This document shows positions 45,771 to 54,835 of a stretch of 64,000 bases of DNA, piece by piece. The position numbers and the translations under genes were made by a program. The notes beneath the pieces were generated by a model, which saw only the letters and a program-made list of their open reading frames with translations, had not been told where the DNA came from and searched no databases. How positions within the stretch are numbered: position 1 is the stretch's first letter; each line of letters begins with the position of its first letter. Source of the DNA: Streptomyces cinnabarinus (GTDB taxonomy: Bacteria > Actinomycetota > Actinomycetes > Streptomycetales > Streptomycetaceae); NCBI RefSeq assembly GCF_027270315.1, contig NZ_CP114413.1:4588001-4652000 (forward strand). Reading direction: 5' to 3'.

Positions 45771-47209
45771 GACGGGCGGACCACCTGGGTCATCTCGGCG
45801 TCGGGGTTCGGGGCGGGGGCCGGCGCCGGGCGGCGCGCGGTGTCGCTGATGCGCAGCAGGATGCCGATCAGGGCCCAGTTGGCGATGACGGACGAGCCGC
45901 CGTAGGCCACGAAGGGCAGCGTCATACCGGTCAGCGGGATGAGGCCCATGACGCCGCCGGCGACGACGAAGACCTGGAGGGCGAAGGCACCGGACAGGCC
46001 GACCGCCAGCAGCTTGCCGAACGGGTCGCGGGCGGCCAGCGAGGTGCGGATGCCGCGCTCGATGATCAGGCCGTAGAGCAGCAGGATGGCCATGACGCCG
46101 GCCAGGCCGAGCTCCTCGCCGAAGGTGGCGAGGATGAAGTCGGAGTTGGCGGCGAAGCCGATGAGGTCGGAGTTGCCCTGGCCGAGGCCGGTGCCGAGGG
46201 TGCCGCCGGAGCCGAAGGCCCACAGGGCCTGCATGGCCTGCTCGGAGTGGACGACGCCGTCCTGGACGCCCTCGCGGCTGAGCGTGAACTCGCGCATCGG
46301 GTCGAGCCAGGCCTGCACTCGGGTCTGGATGTGGGGTTCGAAGCTCGCCACACCGACGGCGCCGACTGCGGACATCAGCAGACCGAAGACGATCCAGCTG
46401 GTCCGCTCGGTGGCGACGTACAGCATGATGACGAACATCCCGAAGAACAGCAGGGAGGTACCGAGGTCGGTCTCGAAGATCAGGATGAGGATCGACATCA
46501 CCCAGACCACGAGGATCGGCCCGAGGTCGCGGCCGCGCGGCAGGTACAGGCCCATGAAGCGGCGGCTGGCCAGGGCCAGGGCGTCTCTCTTGACCATGAG
46601 ATAGCCGGCGAAGAACACCGCCAGGGCGATCTTCGCGAACTCGCCGGGCTGGAGCGTGCCGAGGCCGGGGATCTTGATCCAGATCTTGGCACCGTAGGTG
46701 GGGGCGGCGAGGCCGGGCACCAGCGGCAGGAGCAGCAGCAGCATCGCGCCGGCCATGGAGATGTACGTGTAGCGCTGCAGGACGCGGTGGTCCTTGAGGA
46801 AGATCAGTACGACCGCGAGCAGGGCGACGCCCATCGCCGAGTACAGCAGCTGGCGCGGTGCGGCCTCGGCGTAGTTGCTGAGCCGCTTGGACTGGTCCAG
46901 GCGCCAGATGGCGACCAGGCCCAGGCCGTTCAGCAGGGTGGCGATCGGCAGCAGCAGCGGGTCCGCGTAGGGGGCGAACTTCCGTACGGCGAGATGGCCG
47001 ACGCCCGCGAGCAGGCCGAGCCCCAGGCCGTAGCCGAGCAGACCGGCCGGCACCTCGTCGTTGATCGCGAGGCCCACGTTGGCGTAGGCGAAGACCGGGA
47101 TGACGACGGCGAACACCAGCAGCGCGAGCTCGGTGTTGCGTCGGCTCGGCGCTCCGATGGAGCCGATCGTGGACGTGTGGTGCGTCGAGGTGTTGGAAGT
47201 ACTGCTCAT
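45767..47209 (-). CDS. rodA: SEDS-family peptidoglycan polymerase (RodA/FtsW)
   Basis: 480 residues with about 11-12 membrane helices and the SEDS signatures LQPGEFAKIALAVFFAGYL, FETDLGTSLLFFGMF and LPFVAYGGSSVIANW. It polymerises glycan strands from lipid II and pairs with PbpA. N-terminal Ser/Thr-rich tail of about 25 residues. It could be called FtsW-like; the operon position fits the conserved actinobacterial RodA. Confidence 0.95.
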   Translation of the reverse strand: MSSTSNTSTHHTSTIGSIGAPSRRNTELALLVFAVVIPVFAYANVGLAINDEVPAGLLGYGLGLGLLAGVGHLAVRKFAPYADPLLLPIATLLNGLGLVAIWRLDQSKRLSNYAEAAPRQLLYSAMGVALLAVVLIFLKDHRVLQRYTYISMAGAMLLLLLPLVPGLAAPTYGAKIWIKIPGLGTLQPGEFAKIALAVFFAGYLMVKRDALALASRRFMGLYLPRGRDLGPILVVWVMSILILIFETDLGTSLLFFGMFVIMLYVATERTSWIVFGLLMSAVGAVGVASFEPHIQTRVQAWLDPMREFTLSREGVQDGVVHSEQAMQALWAFGSGGTLGTGLGQGNSDLIGFAANSDFILATFGEELGLAGVMAILLLYGLIIERGIRTSLAARDPFGKLLAVGLSGAFALQVFVVAGGVMGLIPLTGMTLPFVAYGGSSVIANWALIGILLRISDTARRPAPAPAPNPDAEMTQVVRPS

Positions 47210-47236
47210 CGTGTGACGGGGCCTCTCACGGCTTGC

Positions 47237-48784
47237 CTACTGCGTACCGCACTTCGAGACGACCTTCTGCTCTTCCTCCGAGAGTGTGGGGCCGGGAGTG
47301 GGAGTGGCGGTGGTGGACGGGGACGGGGAGGTCGACGGGGAGCCCGACGGCTTCTCCGACGCGTTGGGTGTCGGTGACGCCTTGGACGTGAGGGAGGTCC
47401 GTGTGGTTCCCGTGGTGCCTCCGGCCTCGCCCTCGCCGGTCTTGGAGTTCTGTTCGCTCTCGGCGGCCTGCCGCTCGGCCTGCTTCTTGCACGCGGACGC
47501 CTGCAGGGCCAGTTCGTCGATCTTCGCCTGGGCGGACTTCAGCCCGCCCTCGGCGATGGTCGCCTCGACCAGCTCCTGCTGGTACGGCGGGAGGTACTTG
47601 AGTTCGATCTCGGGGTGGTCCTTCTCCACCTCCGACAGCGAGACCCAGGCCAGGTCCTGGCTGATGCCGCGGTACAGGGCGACGTGCTCGCCGTTGGTGC
47701 CGACGTAGTACTGGGTCTGCGTCCACTTCCAGCCGCCGTACAGGCCGCCGCCGATGACGGCCAGCGCGAGGGCGGAGTAGAAGGATCTCTTCAGCCACTT
47801 GCGCTTGCGGGGCTTGACGAGGTCGTCGTCGGAGTAGGGGCCGAAGCCGGAGGTGTCGATGTAGCCGGTGACGTCGCCGGAGCCGGGCGGGCCGAACTCG
47901 CCGCCCCCGCCGCCCTGTCCGGGCACCTGGCGGCCGAGCCCGGAGGCGCGTCCCGCCGGGGTCTGCATGATGCCGTTGTCGTGCAGCTGGAGCTGGTTCT
48001 CGGCGACGGCGCCCACGATGACGGGCTGGTCGGAGATCTGCCCGGCCAGGGTGTCGCCGGTGTCCAGGTCGAGGACGTCCGCGACGATCACGGTGATGTT
48101 GTCGGGGCCGCCGCCGCGCAGCGCGAGCTGGATCAGGTCCTGGACGGTGTCCTGCGGGCCCTGGTAGCTGGCGAGGGTGTCCTCCAGGGTCTGGTGGGAC
48201 ACCACGCCGGACAGGCCGTCGGAGCAGATCAGGTACCGGTCGCCGGCGCGGACCTCACGGATCGACAGGTCGGGCTCGACGTGGTCGCCGCTGCCCAGTG
48301 CGCGCATCAGGAGGGACCGCTGCGGGTGCGTGGTCGCCTCTTCCTCGGTGATCCGGCCCTCGTCGACCAGGCGCTGCACCCAGGTGTGGTCCTGGGTGAT
48401 CTGGGTCAGCACGCCGTCGCGCAGCAGATAGGCGCGCGAGTCGCCGACGTGCACCAGGCCGAGGCGCTGGCCGGTCCACAGCAGGGCGGTGAGCGTGGTG
48501 CCCATGCCCTCCAGCTGGGGGTCGTCCTCGACCATCGAGCGCAACTGGTCGTTGGCGCGCTGCACGGCCGTGCCGAGCGAGGTGAGGATGTCCGAGCCCG
48601 GGATGTCGTCGTCGAGGGCGACGATCGTGGAGATCGCCTCCGACGAGGCGACCTCGCCCGCGGCCGCGCCGCCCATGCCGTCGGCGATGGCGAGCAGCCG
48701 GGGTCCGGCGTAACCGGAGTCCTCGTTGCCCTCCCGGATCATGCCTTTGTGCGATCCGGCGGCGAAGCGCAGTGACAGACTCAT
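47237..48784 (-). CDS. pppL: PP2C-family Ser/Thr phosphatase
   Basis: 515 residues. The N-terminal PP2C domain carries metal-binding motifs NEDS, ADGMGGAAAGEVAS, HVGDSRAYLLR and GGPDNITVIVADV. A linker, a membrane helix (SFYSALALAVIGGGLYGGW) and an extracellular Ser/Thr/Pro-rich tail follow. It reverses phosphorylation by PknB. The ATG at 48784 has GAGGTG upstream; an ATG at 48814 is an alternative adding ten residues. Confidence 0.96.
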   Translation of the reverse strand: MSLSLRFAAGSHKGMIREGNEDSGYAGPRLLAIADGMGGAAAGEVASSEAISTIVALDDDIPGSDILTSLGTAVQRANDQLRSMVEDDPQLEGMGTTLTALLWTGQRLGLVHVGDSRAYLLRDGVLTQITQDHTWVQRLVDEGRITEEEATTHPQRSLLMRALGSGDHVEPDLSIREVRAGDRYLICSDGLSGVVSHQTLEDTLASYQGPQDTVQDLIQLALRGGGPDNITVIVADVLDLDTGDTLAGQISDQPVIVGAVAENQLQLHDNGIMQTPAGRASGLGRQVPGQGGGGGEFGPPGSGDVTGYIDTSGFGPYSDDDLVKPRKRKWLKRSFYSALALAVIGGGLYGGWKWTQTQYYVGTNGEHVALYRGISQDLAWVSLSEVEKDHPEIELKYLPPYQQELVEATIAEGGLKSAQAKIDELALQASACKKQAERQAAESEQNSKTGEGEAGGTTGTTRTSLTSKASPTPNASEKPSGSPSTSPSPSTTATPTPGPTLSEEEQKVVSKCGTQ

Positions 48785-48912
48785 GCGCACCTCGCCCGTC
48801 GGCTCCGGGTACATCCGCACGGTGCCCACCCTCCGGTCGGGAGCGCGCCGGGGCCCGTGGTGAGGGCCGCCGCTGCGTGCTCGCTCCGCTCGCGCTCATT
48901 CATGATGTAGCA

Positions 48913-49428
48913 CTACTTCCGCAGCTCGATGACGGTCTTGCCGATACGGATCGGCGCGCCCAGCGGAATCGGTGTGGGGGTCGTCAGCCGCGTTCGGTCG
49001 AGGTACGTGCCGTTGGTGGAACCCAGGTCCTCGACGATCCACTGGCCGTCGCGGTCCGGGTAGATCCTGGCATGCCGGCTGGAGGCGTAGTCGTCGTCCA
49101 GCACGATCGTGCTGTCGTGCGCCCGGCCCAGTGTGATGGTCTGGCCCTGGAGCGCGACCGTGGTGCCGGTGAGGATTCCCTCGGAGACCACGAGCTTGGT
49201 GGGGGCGTTACGGCGCTGGCGGCCGCCCCCTGCCGCTTGCTGGCGCTGCTGTGGGGGCGCGCTCTGCCGGGCCGCCTGCTGCGGCCGGTTCGCTTCCCGG
49301 CGCGCTCCGCGCTGGGTGACGCGCGTACCGAACAGGTCGCTGCGGATGACCTGCACGGCCACGATCACGAACAGCCACAGGACGGCCAGGAAACCCAGCC
49401 GCATGACCGTGAGGGTCAGCTCTGACAT
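48913..49428 (-). CDS. fhaB: FHA-domain membrane protein FhaB
   Basis: 171 residues. An N-terminal membrane helix (VMRLGFLAVLWLFVIVAVQVI) and Gln/Arg-rich linker precede a C-terminal FHA phosphothreonine-binding domain (LGRAHDSTIVLDDDYASSRHARI, LGSTNGTYLD). It recruits phosphorylated partners in the cell-wall kinase network. The ATG at 49428 gives the correct family N-terminus SELTLTVMRL. Ten bases follow fhaA. Confidence 0.96.
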   Translation of the reverse strand: MSELTLTVMRLGFLAVLWLFVIVAVQVIRSDLFGTRVTQRGARREANRPQQAARQSAPPQQRQQAAGGGRQRRNAPTKLVVSEGILTGTTVALQGQTITLGRAHDSTIVLDDDYASSRHARIYPDRDGQWIVEDLGSTNGTYLDRTRLTTPTPIPLGAPIRIGKTVIELRK

Positions 49429-49438
49429 TGCCCCCGCT

Positions 49439-50302
49439 TCACCCTTCGGCTTGCCTATAGATAACGGTGGTGCTGCCCACGACGATCCGCGAGCCGTCGC
49501 GGAGCGTAGCGCGGGTGGTGTGCTGCCCGTCCACCACGATGCCGTTGGTGGACCCGAGATCCTGGATCGTCGAGGGCGTTCCGGTCCGGATCTCACAGTG
49601 CCGGCGCGAGACGCCGGGGTCGTCGATCCGCACGTCGGCCTCGGTGCTGCGACCCAGCACGAGTGTCGCGCGGGAGATCTGATGGCGGGTGCCGTTGATC
49701 TCGATCCAGTAGCGGGTGCGGCCGCCGGCCGCGGGTGCCGTGGGGCGCTGGCCGCCCGCGGGCTGCGGGTAGCCGTAGCCGCCGGGGCGGGCGCCGCCGG
49801 GGGGCGGCGCGCTCGGCATGGGCGGGGCTCCGGCGGGCGCGGGCGGGGCGGCGGGCGGGTAGCCGTAGCCACCGGGCCGTCCGGCCGCCGCGGGGGCCTG
49901 GGGGCCGCCGCCGCCCTGCTGGTCGGTGGAGCCGGCCAGGGTGCGGCTGCGCACGCGGTACAGGCCGGTGTCGAGGTCCTCGGCCTTCTCCAGGTGGACC
50001 TTGATGGCGCCCATGAAGCTGTAGCGCTGCTGCTTGGCGTAGTCGCGGACCATGCCGGCGAGCTCGTCGCCGAGCTGGCCGGAGTAGGGGCTCAGGCGCT
50101 CGAAGTCGGGCGTGCTGAGCTCCACGATGAAGTCATTGGGGACGACCGTGCGGTCGCGGTTCCAGATGGTCGCGTTGTTGTCGCACTCGCGCTGGAGTGC
50201 GCCGGCGATCTCCACGGGCTGGACCTCGGACTTGAACACCTTGGCGAAGGTGCCGTTGACCAGACCTTCGAGACGCTGCTCGAACTTCTTCAGGACTCCC
50301 AT
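49439..50302 (-). CDS. fhaA: FHA-domain protein FhaA with DUF3662
   Basis: 287 residues. The N-terminal DUF3662 (FhaA N-domain, MGVLKKFEQRLEGLVNGTFAKVF) is followed by a Gly/Pro/Tyr-rich linker and a C-terminal FHA domain (LGRSTEADVRIDDPGVSRRHCEI, LGSTNGIVVDG). In mycobacteria FhaA binds the MviN/MurJ pseudokinase and restrains wall growth. AGGAGG precedes the ATG; first gene of the leftward wall-growth operon. Confidence 0.97.
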   Translation of the reverse strand: MGVLKKFEQRLEGLVNGTFAKVFKSEVQPVEIAGALQRECDNNATIWNRDRTVVPNDFIVELSTPDFERLSPYSGQLGDELAGMVRDYAKQQRYSFMGAIKVHLEKAEDLDTGLYRVRSRTLAGSTDQQGGGGPQAPAAAGRPGGYGYPPAAPPAPAGAPPMPSAPPPGGARPGGYGYPQPAGGQRPTAPAAGGRTRYWIEINGTRHQISRATLVLGRSTEADVRIDDPGVSRRHCEIRTGTPSTIQDLGSTNGIVVDGQHTTRATLRDGSRIVVGSTTVIYRQAEG

Positions 50303-50754
50303 GGGGCACCTCCTCCGTAGCTGCTGCCGCTGTCTCTAACCTCGTACTGCTTACTGATCGTATCCACGCGCCGGTAAATCGGCTGGTTCCCCCTGTCGGC
50401 CCAGTCGACGGATGTCGACGCCTGACGAAGTTCCCTGTGGTGCCGCCCTTCGAACGCTTCTCGGAGGTCCTCCTGCCAAGGATCGTAGAGGCGGCCGCAG
50501 ACCAGTGTCCCGCACCTGACTGTGGACCTGGACCGGCTCGTGCGGAGACGGGCCGGACCGGTACGAGGTTGATACGTGAACAGATACGCCCTGATACGTG
50601 GGAACGACCGCCCGGTTGCGGGGCCGCCGGCTGCGGCCCAGGTGGGCGGCTGCCCGGCGATAAGGGATGTGAATCCACCCCGTCCAGCGTGCTAATGTTC
50701 TGGATGTCGGAAGGCGCCACACCGCAAGGAACGGGGCCCGAGGACACACCCAAT

Positions 50755-50838
50755 GCGCGGGTGGCGGAATAGGCAGACGCGCTGGATTCAGGTTCCAGTG
50801 CCCGCAAGGGCGTGGGGGTTCAACTCCCCCCTCGCGCA
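50755..50838 (+). tRNA. tRNA-Leu (anticodon CAG)
   Basis: 84-nt class II tRNA with a long variable arm. Acceptor arms are GCGCGGG and CTCGCGC (one G-U), anticodon CAG at 50889 minus 100, that is 50789-50791, in loop TTCAGGT, and T-arm GGGTTCAACTCCC. No encoded CCA. The 452 bases between fhaA and this tRNA hold no supported gene; a TAATGT hexamer about 60 bases upstream may be its -10. Confidence 0.96.
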
Positions 50839-50892
50839 CAGCGAGACTCGGGTCTCTGCAGGTGACGGAAGTCACCGGCAGGGGCCCGTTTC

Positions 50893-52533
50893 TCATTGGT
50901 CCGGTCCTTGTGAGTCATCGCACAGCTGAGTCATCACACCGCCTGGTCGGAGGCCGTGAGGTATCTCACGGCAGGGGTGGCGATCGGGTGAGACAGCGCT
51001 TTCAGCGGGATGCGGTGCTTTCGGCAGCAGGACCCGGAAGGTCGCGCCCCGGCCCGGCGCCGAGTCCACCTGGACGCGGCCCCCGTGGGCGGTCACCAGG
51101 GAGTCCACGATGGACAGGCCCAGGCCCGCGCCGCCGGTGGCCCGGTTGCGGGAGGCGTCGGCGCGGTAGAAGCGCTCGAAGATACGGCCGCACTGCTCCG
51201 CGGTGAGCCCCGGGCCCTCGTCGGCGACCTCCAGGACCGCGTGGCCGCCGACCGTGCCGACGCCGATCCGGACGGGGCTGCCGGGCGGGGTGTGGGCGAC
51301 CGCGTTGCCGACCAGATTGCTGACCACCTGACGCAGCCGGGCCTCGTCGGCGAGCGCCGGGGCGGAGGCGGGCGGGCCGTCGCCGCAGGGGCCGGTGAGG
51401 GTGACGGCACGGGCCGGGTCCAGGGCGCGTACGTCGTGCAGGGCGTCGGCGGCCAGGGTGCGCAGGTCCGTGGGGGCCAGGTCCAGGCCGGTGGGCCCGG
51501 GGTGGCCCGGGGGCGTCGTGGTCAGGGCGTGGTGGTCCAGACGGGCCAGCTGGAGCATGCTCTCGACCAGCCGGGTCAGCCGCTCGGACTCCCGGGCGAT
51601 CCGGGCCATCGTGGCGTCCACGTCCTCCCGGTCGGGGAGGGCGCCCATCCGGTGCAGGTCGGTCAGGCCCTTGATGCCGGCGAGGGGCGTGCGCAGCTCG
51701 TGGCCGGCGTCGGCGACGAAGCGGCTCATCCGGGCCTCCGACTCCGCGCGGGCGGCGAAGGCGGACTCCAGCTGGCCGAGCATGCCGTTCAGGGCCGTGG
51801 ACAGGCGGCCCAACTCGGTGTGCGGGGCGGCCAGTTCGGGGACCCTGCGGGACAGGTCGCCGCCCGCTATCTCCGCGGCCGTCCGCTCGACGCGGGACAG
51901 CGGGCGCAGCCCCGAGCGGACGGCGAACCAGCAGGCCACGGCGAGGACGGCGAGCAGAGCGAGGCCGGTGCTGCGGTACGTCCGCCACATGCGGCCCACC
52001 GTGGCGTCCACCTGGTCCATCGAGGTCGCGACGACCACGCTCCCGGAGACCTCGGTGCCCCGCAGCCCCACCCTGGGCACCGCGACGACCCGCCAGCGCT
52101 CCTCGCCCCAGGTGCTCCCGACGGTGAACGGGCGGCCCCCGTGCGCGGTGACCGCGGCCGAGTCCAGCGGGGCGAGCGCGGGGCCGCGCGCGTCCTCGGT
52201 CCGGTTCGTGCCGCCGAGGGAGTCGATGCTGCTCTCGACGGTGCCGTCGGCCGAGACGTAGGTGATGACGGGGTTGCCGAGGACGTCGGTGCTGAAGTCG
52301 CGCAGGCCCTCCGTTGGTCTGCGCTCGGCGCCGGTCCGCGCCACCTGCGGCGGCAGCACCGCGAACACCTGGGCCGCGGCCCGGAGCTGGGAGTCGACCC
52401 GGTCCTCCAGATAGGCGCGCAGGGAGTTGCCGGTGACCAGGGCGAACGCGGTGAACCCGGTCGTCAGCAGGGCGACGGCGAGCACCAGCACCCGGCCGCG
52501 CAGCGACGCCCGCGTCCACGGGGCGCGCGTCAC
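50893..52533 (-). CDS. Sensor histidine kinase
   Basis: 546 residues. Two membrane helices (about 13-33 and 187-205) flank an extracellular sensor domain. HAMP follows, then HisKA with phosphoacceptor His278 (FVADAGHELRTPLAG) and HATPase with N-box LVGNAVAHT and G-boxes ADEGPGL and GGAGLGLSIV. The GTG overlaps the response-regulator stop (GTGA), so the pair is co-translated. The signal is unknown. Confidence 0.95.
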   Translation of the reverse strand: MTRAPWTRASLRGRVLVLAVALLTTGFTAFALVTGNSLRAYLEDRVDSQLRAAAQVFAVLPPQVARTGAERRPTEGLRDFSTDVLGNPVITYVSADGTVESSIDSLGGTNRTEDARGPALAPLDSAAVTAHGGRPFTVGSTWGEERWRVVAVPRVGLRGTEVSGSVVVATSMDQVDATVGRMWRTYRSTGLALLAVLAVACWFAVRSGLRPLSRVERTAAEIAGGDLSRRVPELAAPHTELGRLSTALNGMLGQLESAFAARAESEARMSRFVADAGHELRTPLAGIKGLTDLHRMGALPDREDVDATMARIARESERLTRLVESMLQLARLDHHALTTTPPGHPGPTGLDLAPTDLRTLAADALHDVRALDPARAVTLTGPCGDGPPASAPALADEARLRQVVSNLVGNAVAHTPPGSPVRIGVGTVGGHAVLEVADEGPGLTAEQCGRIFERFYRADASRNRATGGAGLGLSIVDSLVTAHGGRVQVDSAPGRGATFRVLLPKAPHPAESAVSPDRHPCREIPHGLRPGGVMTQLCDDSQGPDQ

Positions 52534-53216
52534 GGCTTCGGTCCGCGCAGGACGTAGCCCACTCCGTGCACGGTGTGGATGAGCTTGGGCCCGCCGTTGT
52601 CGATCTTGCGGCGGAGGTAGCTGATGTAGGTGTCGACGATGCCGGTGTCTCCGTTGAAGTCGTACTTCCAGACCTGGGCGAGGATCTGCGGTTTGGAGAC
52701 CGTGCGGCCGGGGTTGCTCATCAGGTAGTGCAGGAGCCGGAATTCGGTGGGTGACAGGCGCAGGGGCTCGCCGGCGCGGGTCGCCTGGACGCCGTCGGGG
52801 TCGAGTTCCAGGTCGGCGACGCGCAGCAGGGCGGTGGGGTCGCCGCTGGTGCGGCGCAGTACGGCGTGGATACGGGCGATCAGTTCCTGGAGGTCGAACG
52901 GCTTGGTGACGTAGTCGTCGCCGCCGAGGACCAGGCCCTCGATCTTGTCCTGGGTGGCGTCCCGGGCGGTGAGGAAGACGACCGGGATGTGACCGGTGGC
53001 CGGGCGGTGCCGTTCGCGCAGGAGGCGGATCACCTCGAAGCCGTCCAGGTCGGGGAGCATCACATCGAGGAGGACGAGGTCGGGGCGGGTCTCGTGGGCC
53101 CGGTCCAGGGCCTCCTGGCCGGTGGCGGCCGCGGTGACGGTGAAACCGGAGTGGCGCAGGGCCGCGCACAGCAGTTCGCGGACGGTGGGCTCGTCGTCTA
53201 CGACCAGAAGATTCAC
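52530..53216 (-). CDS. OmpR-family response regulator
   Basis: 228 residues. Receiver domain with acidic pair DDE, phospho-acceptor Asp51 (LLDVMLPD) and Lys in TKPF, then a winged-helix output domain ending IHTVHGVGYVLRG. The GTG at 53216 gives the standard N-terminus VNLLVVDDE; a GTG at 53279 would overlap the next gene. Partner of the kinase encoded immediately downstream. Confidence 0.94.
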   Translation of the reverse strand: MNLLVVDDEPTVRELLCAALRHSGFTVTAAATGQEALDRAHETRPDLVLLDVMLPDLDGFEVIRLLRERHRPATGHIPVVFLTARDATQDKIEGLVLGGDDYVTKPFDLQELIARIHAVLRRTSGDPTALLRVADLELDPDGVQATRAGEPLRLSPTEFRLLHYLMSNPGRTVSKPQILAQVWKYDFNGDTGIVDTYISYLRRKIDNGGPKLIHTVHGVGYVLRGPKP

Positions 53217-53265
53217 GCCGGGCAGGCTATGCGGCGAGTCCGTCGTCCCGGCGTAAAGCCCCAGG

Positions 53266-54627
53266 TCAGCGGGGTCCACGGAGCGCCGCCAGGGTACTGC
53301 CCGCGGCTCCGGCGGCGGCGCCCGCGAGCAGCCCGAGCAGCACCGGGCCCAGGACGTCGCCGCTCAACTCCGCCTGCACACCGCCCATCGGGCTGCCGAA
53401 CACGCTGACGCCGAACTCGCCGGACGCCCCGGACAGCCAGGCCCCCGCTCCGAGGACGACGGCGGTGACCACGGCGAACCGCCCGGCCGTGCCCAGGTGT
53501 CCGGGGTTCGTGGTGCGGGCCGTCCGGTAGGCGCAGGCGAGCAGGACGAACAGGAGCAGGGTGAGGGCGGCGAGCCACAGCGGGCAGCCGCCCAGGGACA
53601 GGGAGGCCAAGTGCTCCGTACGGTCCGGGCGTTCGGTCTGGGCCCGGCCGCCGAGGAGTCCGGCCAGGCCGCCGCCCTCGCCGCGCTCCCGGTGCACCGC
53701 GGCCGTCCAGGAGGAGCCGAGGCCCAGGGTGAGCAGGACCGCGAGGGCGTTCGGGGAGAGGAGCAGGGTGGCGCCCGCGGCTGTCGAGGCCCGGCCGCCG
53801 ACCACTGCCCCGACAAAGACGAAGGCCAGGGGTACGGCCGACAGGATCAGGAGGGTGCGAGTCAGCGTAGAGAGGGTTCGGCCCCAGGTGCTGCGCAGTC
53901 CGTCCAGTGTTCCGCCGAGCGGGATCCGTACGGCACGGCTGATCAGGCAGCCCGCCCCGATCACCACCGCGACCCAGACGACGGCGCCGAAAGCCGTGGT
54001 GACCGGGCCGACTTGGTAGGTCAGTTGCGTCGTACCGTTGCCGCCCATGAGGTCGCGGAGGGGGCCGTTTCCGCTTTCGTTCGCGCGTATTTCGCTCATT
54101 GCCGACTCGGGGAGAGTCGCCGTGCCCTTGGCGAGGGCCGCCAGGGTCATCAGGGTGAGCAGCGCGGTTGCCGCCGCTCCGGCCGTGCGTACGGCCAACT
54201 CGCCTGCGGTGAAGCGGCGTTGCTGGGGCTTGCGGAGGCGGTGGGAGAAGGTGAGCCACAGGACGACGGCGCCGACCAGCGTCACGCCGAGGGGGACGGC
54301 TGCGGCCGAGCCGGTCAGCTGCGGGCCCATCCCACCTCCGCCGCCGAGCAGTTCGGCCAGGCCGCCGCCGGAGCCCGTGGCGGGGGCGGACGCCGTGCCG
54401 ACCGTGCCGCCCACGGCCATGGTGGTCAGGGCCGCCGTCAGCGGCCAGGGCGAACCGACGGACCCGGCGTCCAGCAGGGTCAGCGCGAGAGCGGACACGG
54501 CGGCCATCGCGGCCACCGAGCACAGTGCGGCCACCGCCCCTTCCAGGGCGTTCTCCCACGGCCCGATCAACCGCAGCGGTGCGGTGCGGGGTTGGTCCTT
54601 GGTGCGGGCACGGGTGGTGGTGGCCAT
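53266..54627 (-). CDS. Very hydrophobic multi-pass membrane protein
   Basis: 453 residues with about nine or ten hydrophobic segments separated by Gly/Ala/Thr-rich loops, an extreme composition fitting the 'streptophobe' family described for Streptomyces (naming from memory). No catalytic motif is visible. The ATG at 54627 has GCGGAGTG upstream. It lies upstream of the two-component genes on the same strand and could be sensed or regulated by them; this is only proximity. Confidence 0.78.
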   Translation of the reverse strand: MATTTRARTKDQPRTAPLRLIGPWENALEGAVAALCSVAAMAAVSALALTLLDAGSVGSPWPLTAALTTMAVGGTVGTASAPATGSGGGLAELLGGGGGMGPQLTGSAAAVPLGVTLVGAVVLWLTFSHRLRKPQQRRFTAGELAVRTAGAAATALLTLMTLAALAKGTATLPESAMSEIRANESGNGPLRDLMGGNGTTQLTYQVGPVTTAFGAVVWVAVVIGAGCLISRAVRIPLGGTLDGLRSTWGRTLSTLTRTLLILSAVPLAFVFVGAVVGGRASTAAGATLLLSPNALAVLLTLGLGSSWTAAVHRERGEGGGLAGLLGGRAQTERPDRTEHLASLSLGGCPLWLAALTLLLFVLLACAYRTARTTNPGHLGTAGRFAVVTAVVLGAGAWLSGASGEFGVSVFGSPMGGVQAELSGDVLGPVLLGLLAGAAAGAAGSTLAALRGPR

Positions 54628-54835
54628 CGGGAACACTCCGCATCGCTCGCGGGAAAGGTGCGGCGCCGGACGGGGGATTCCGGCGCCGCACGTCTGGGGA
54701 CCCGCTCACACTGGCGGTCGCGGGTCCGACGTTCCCGGGAGGTTCTGGGAGGTTCCTGTGGGCCTGGGGGAGAACGGGCAGGTCAGCGCGTTCCCGCGGG
54801 CTGACCGCCGGTGCCGTTCTCAGGAAGTTCCCAGA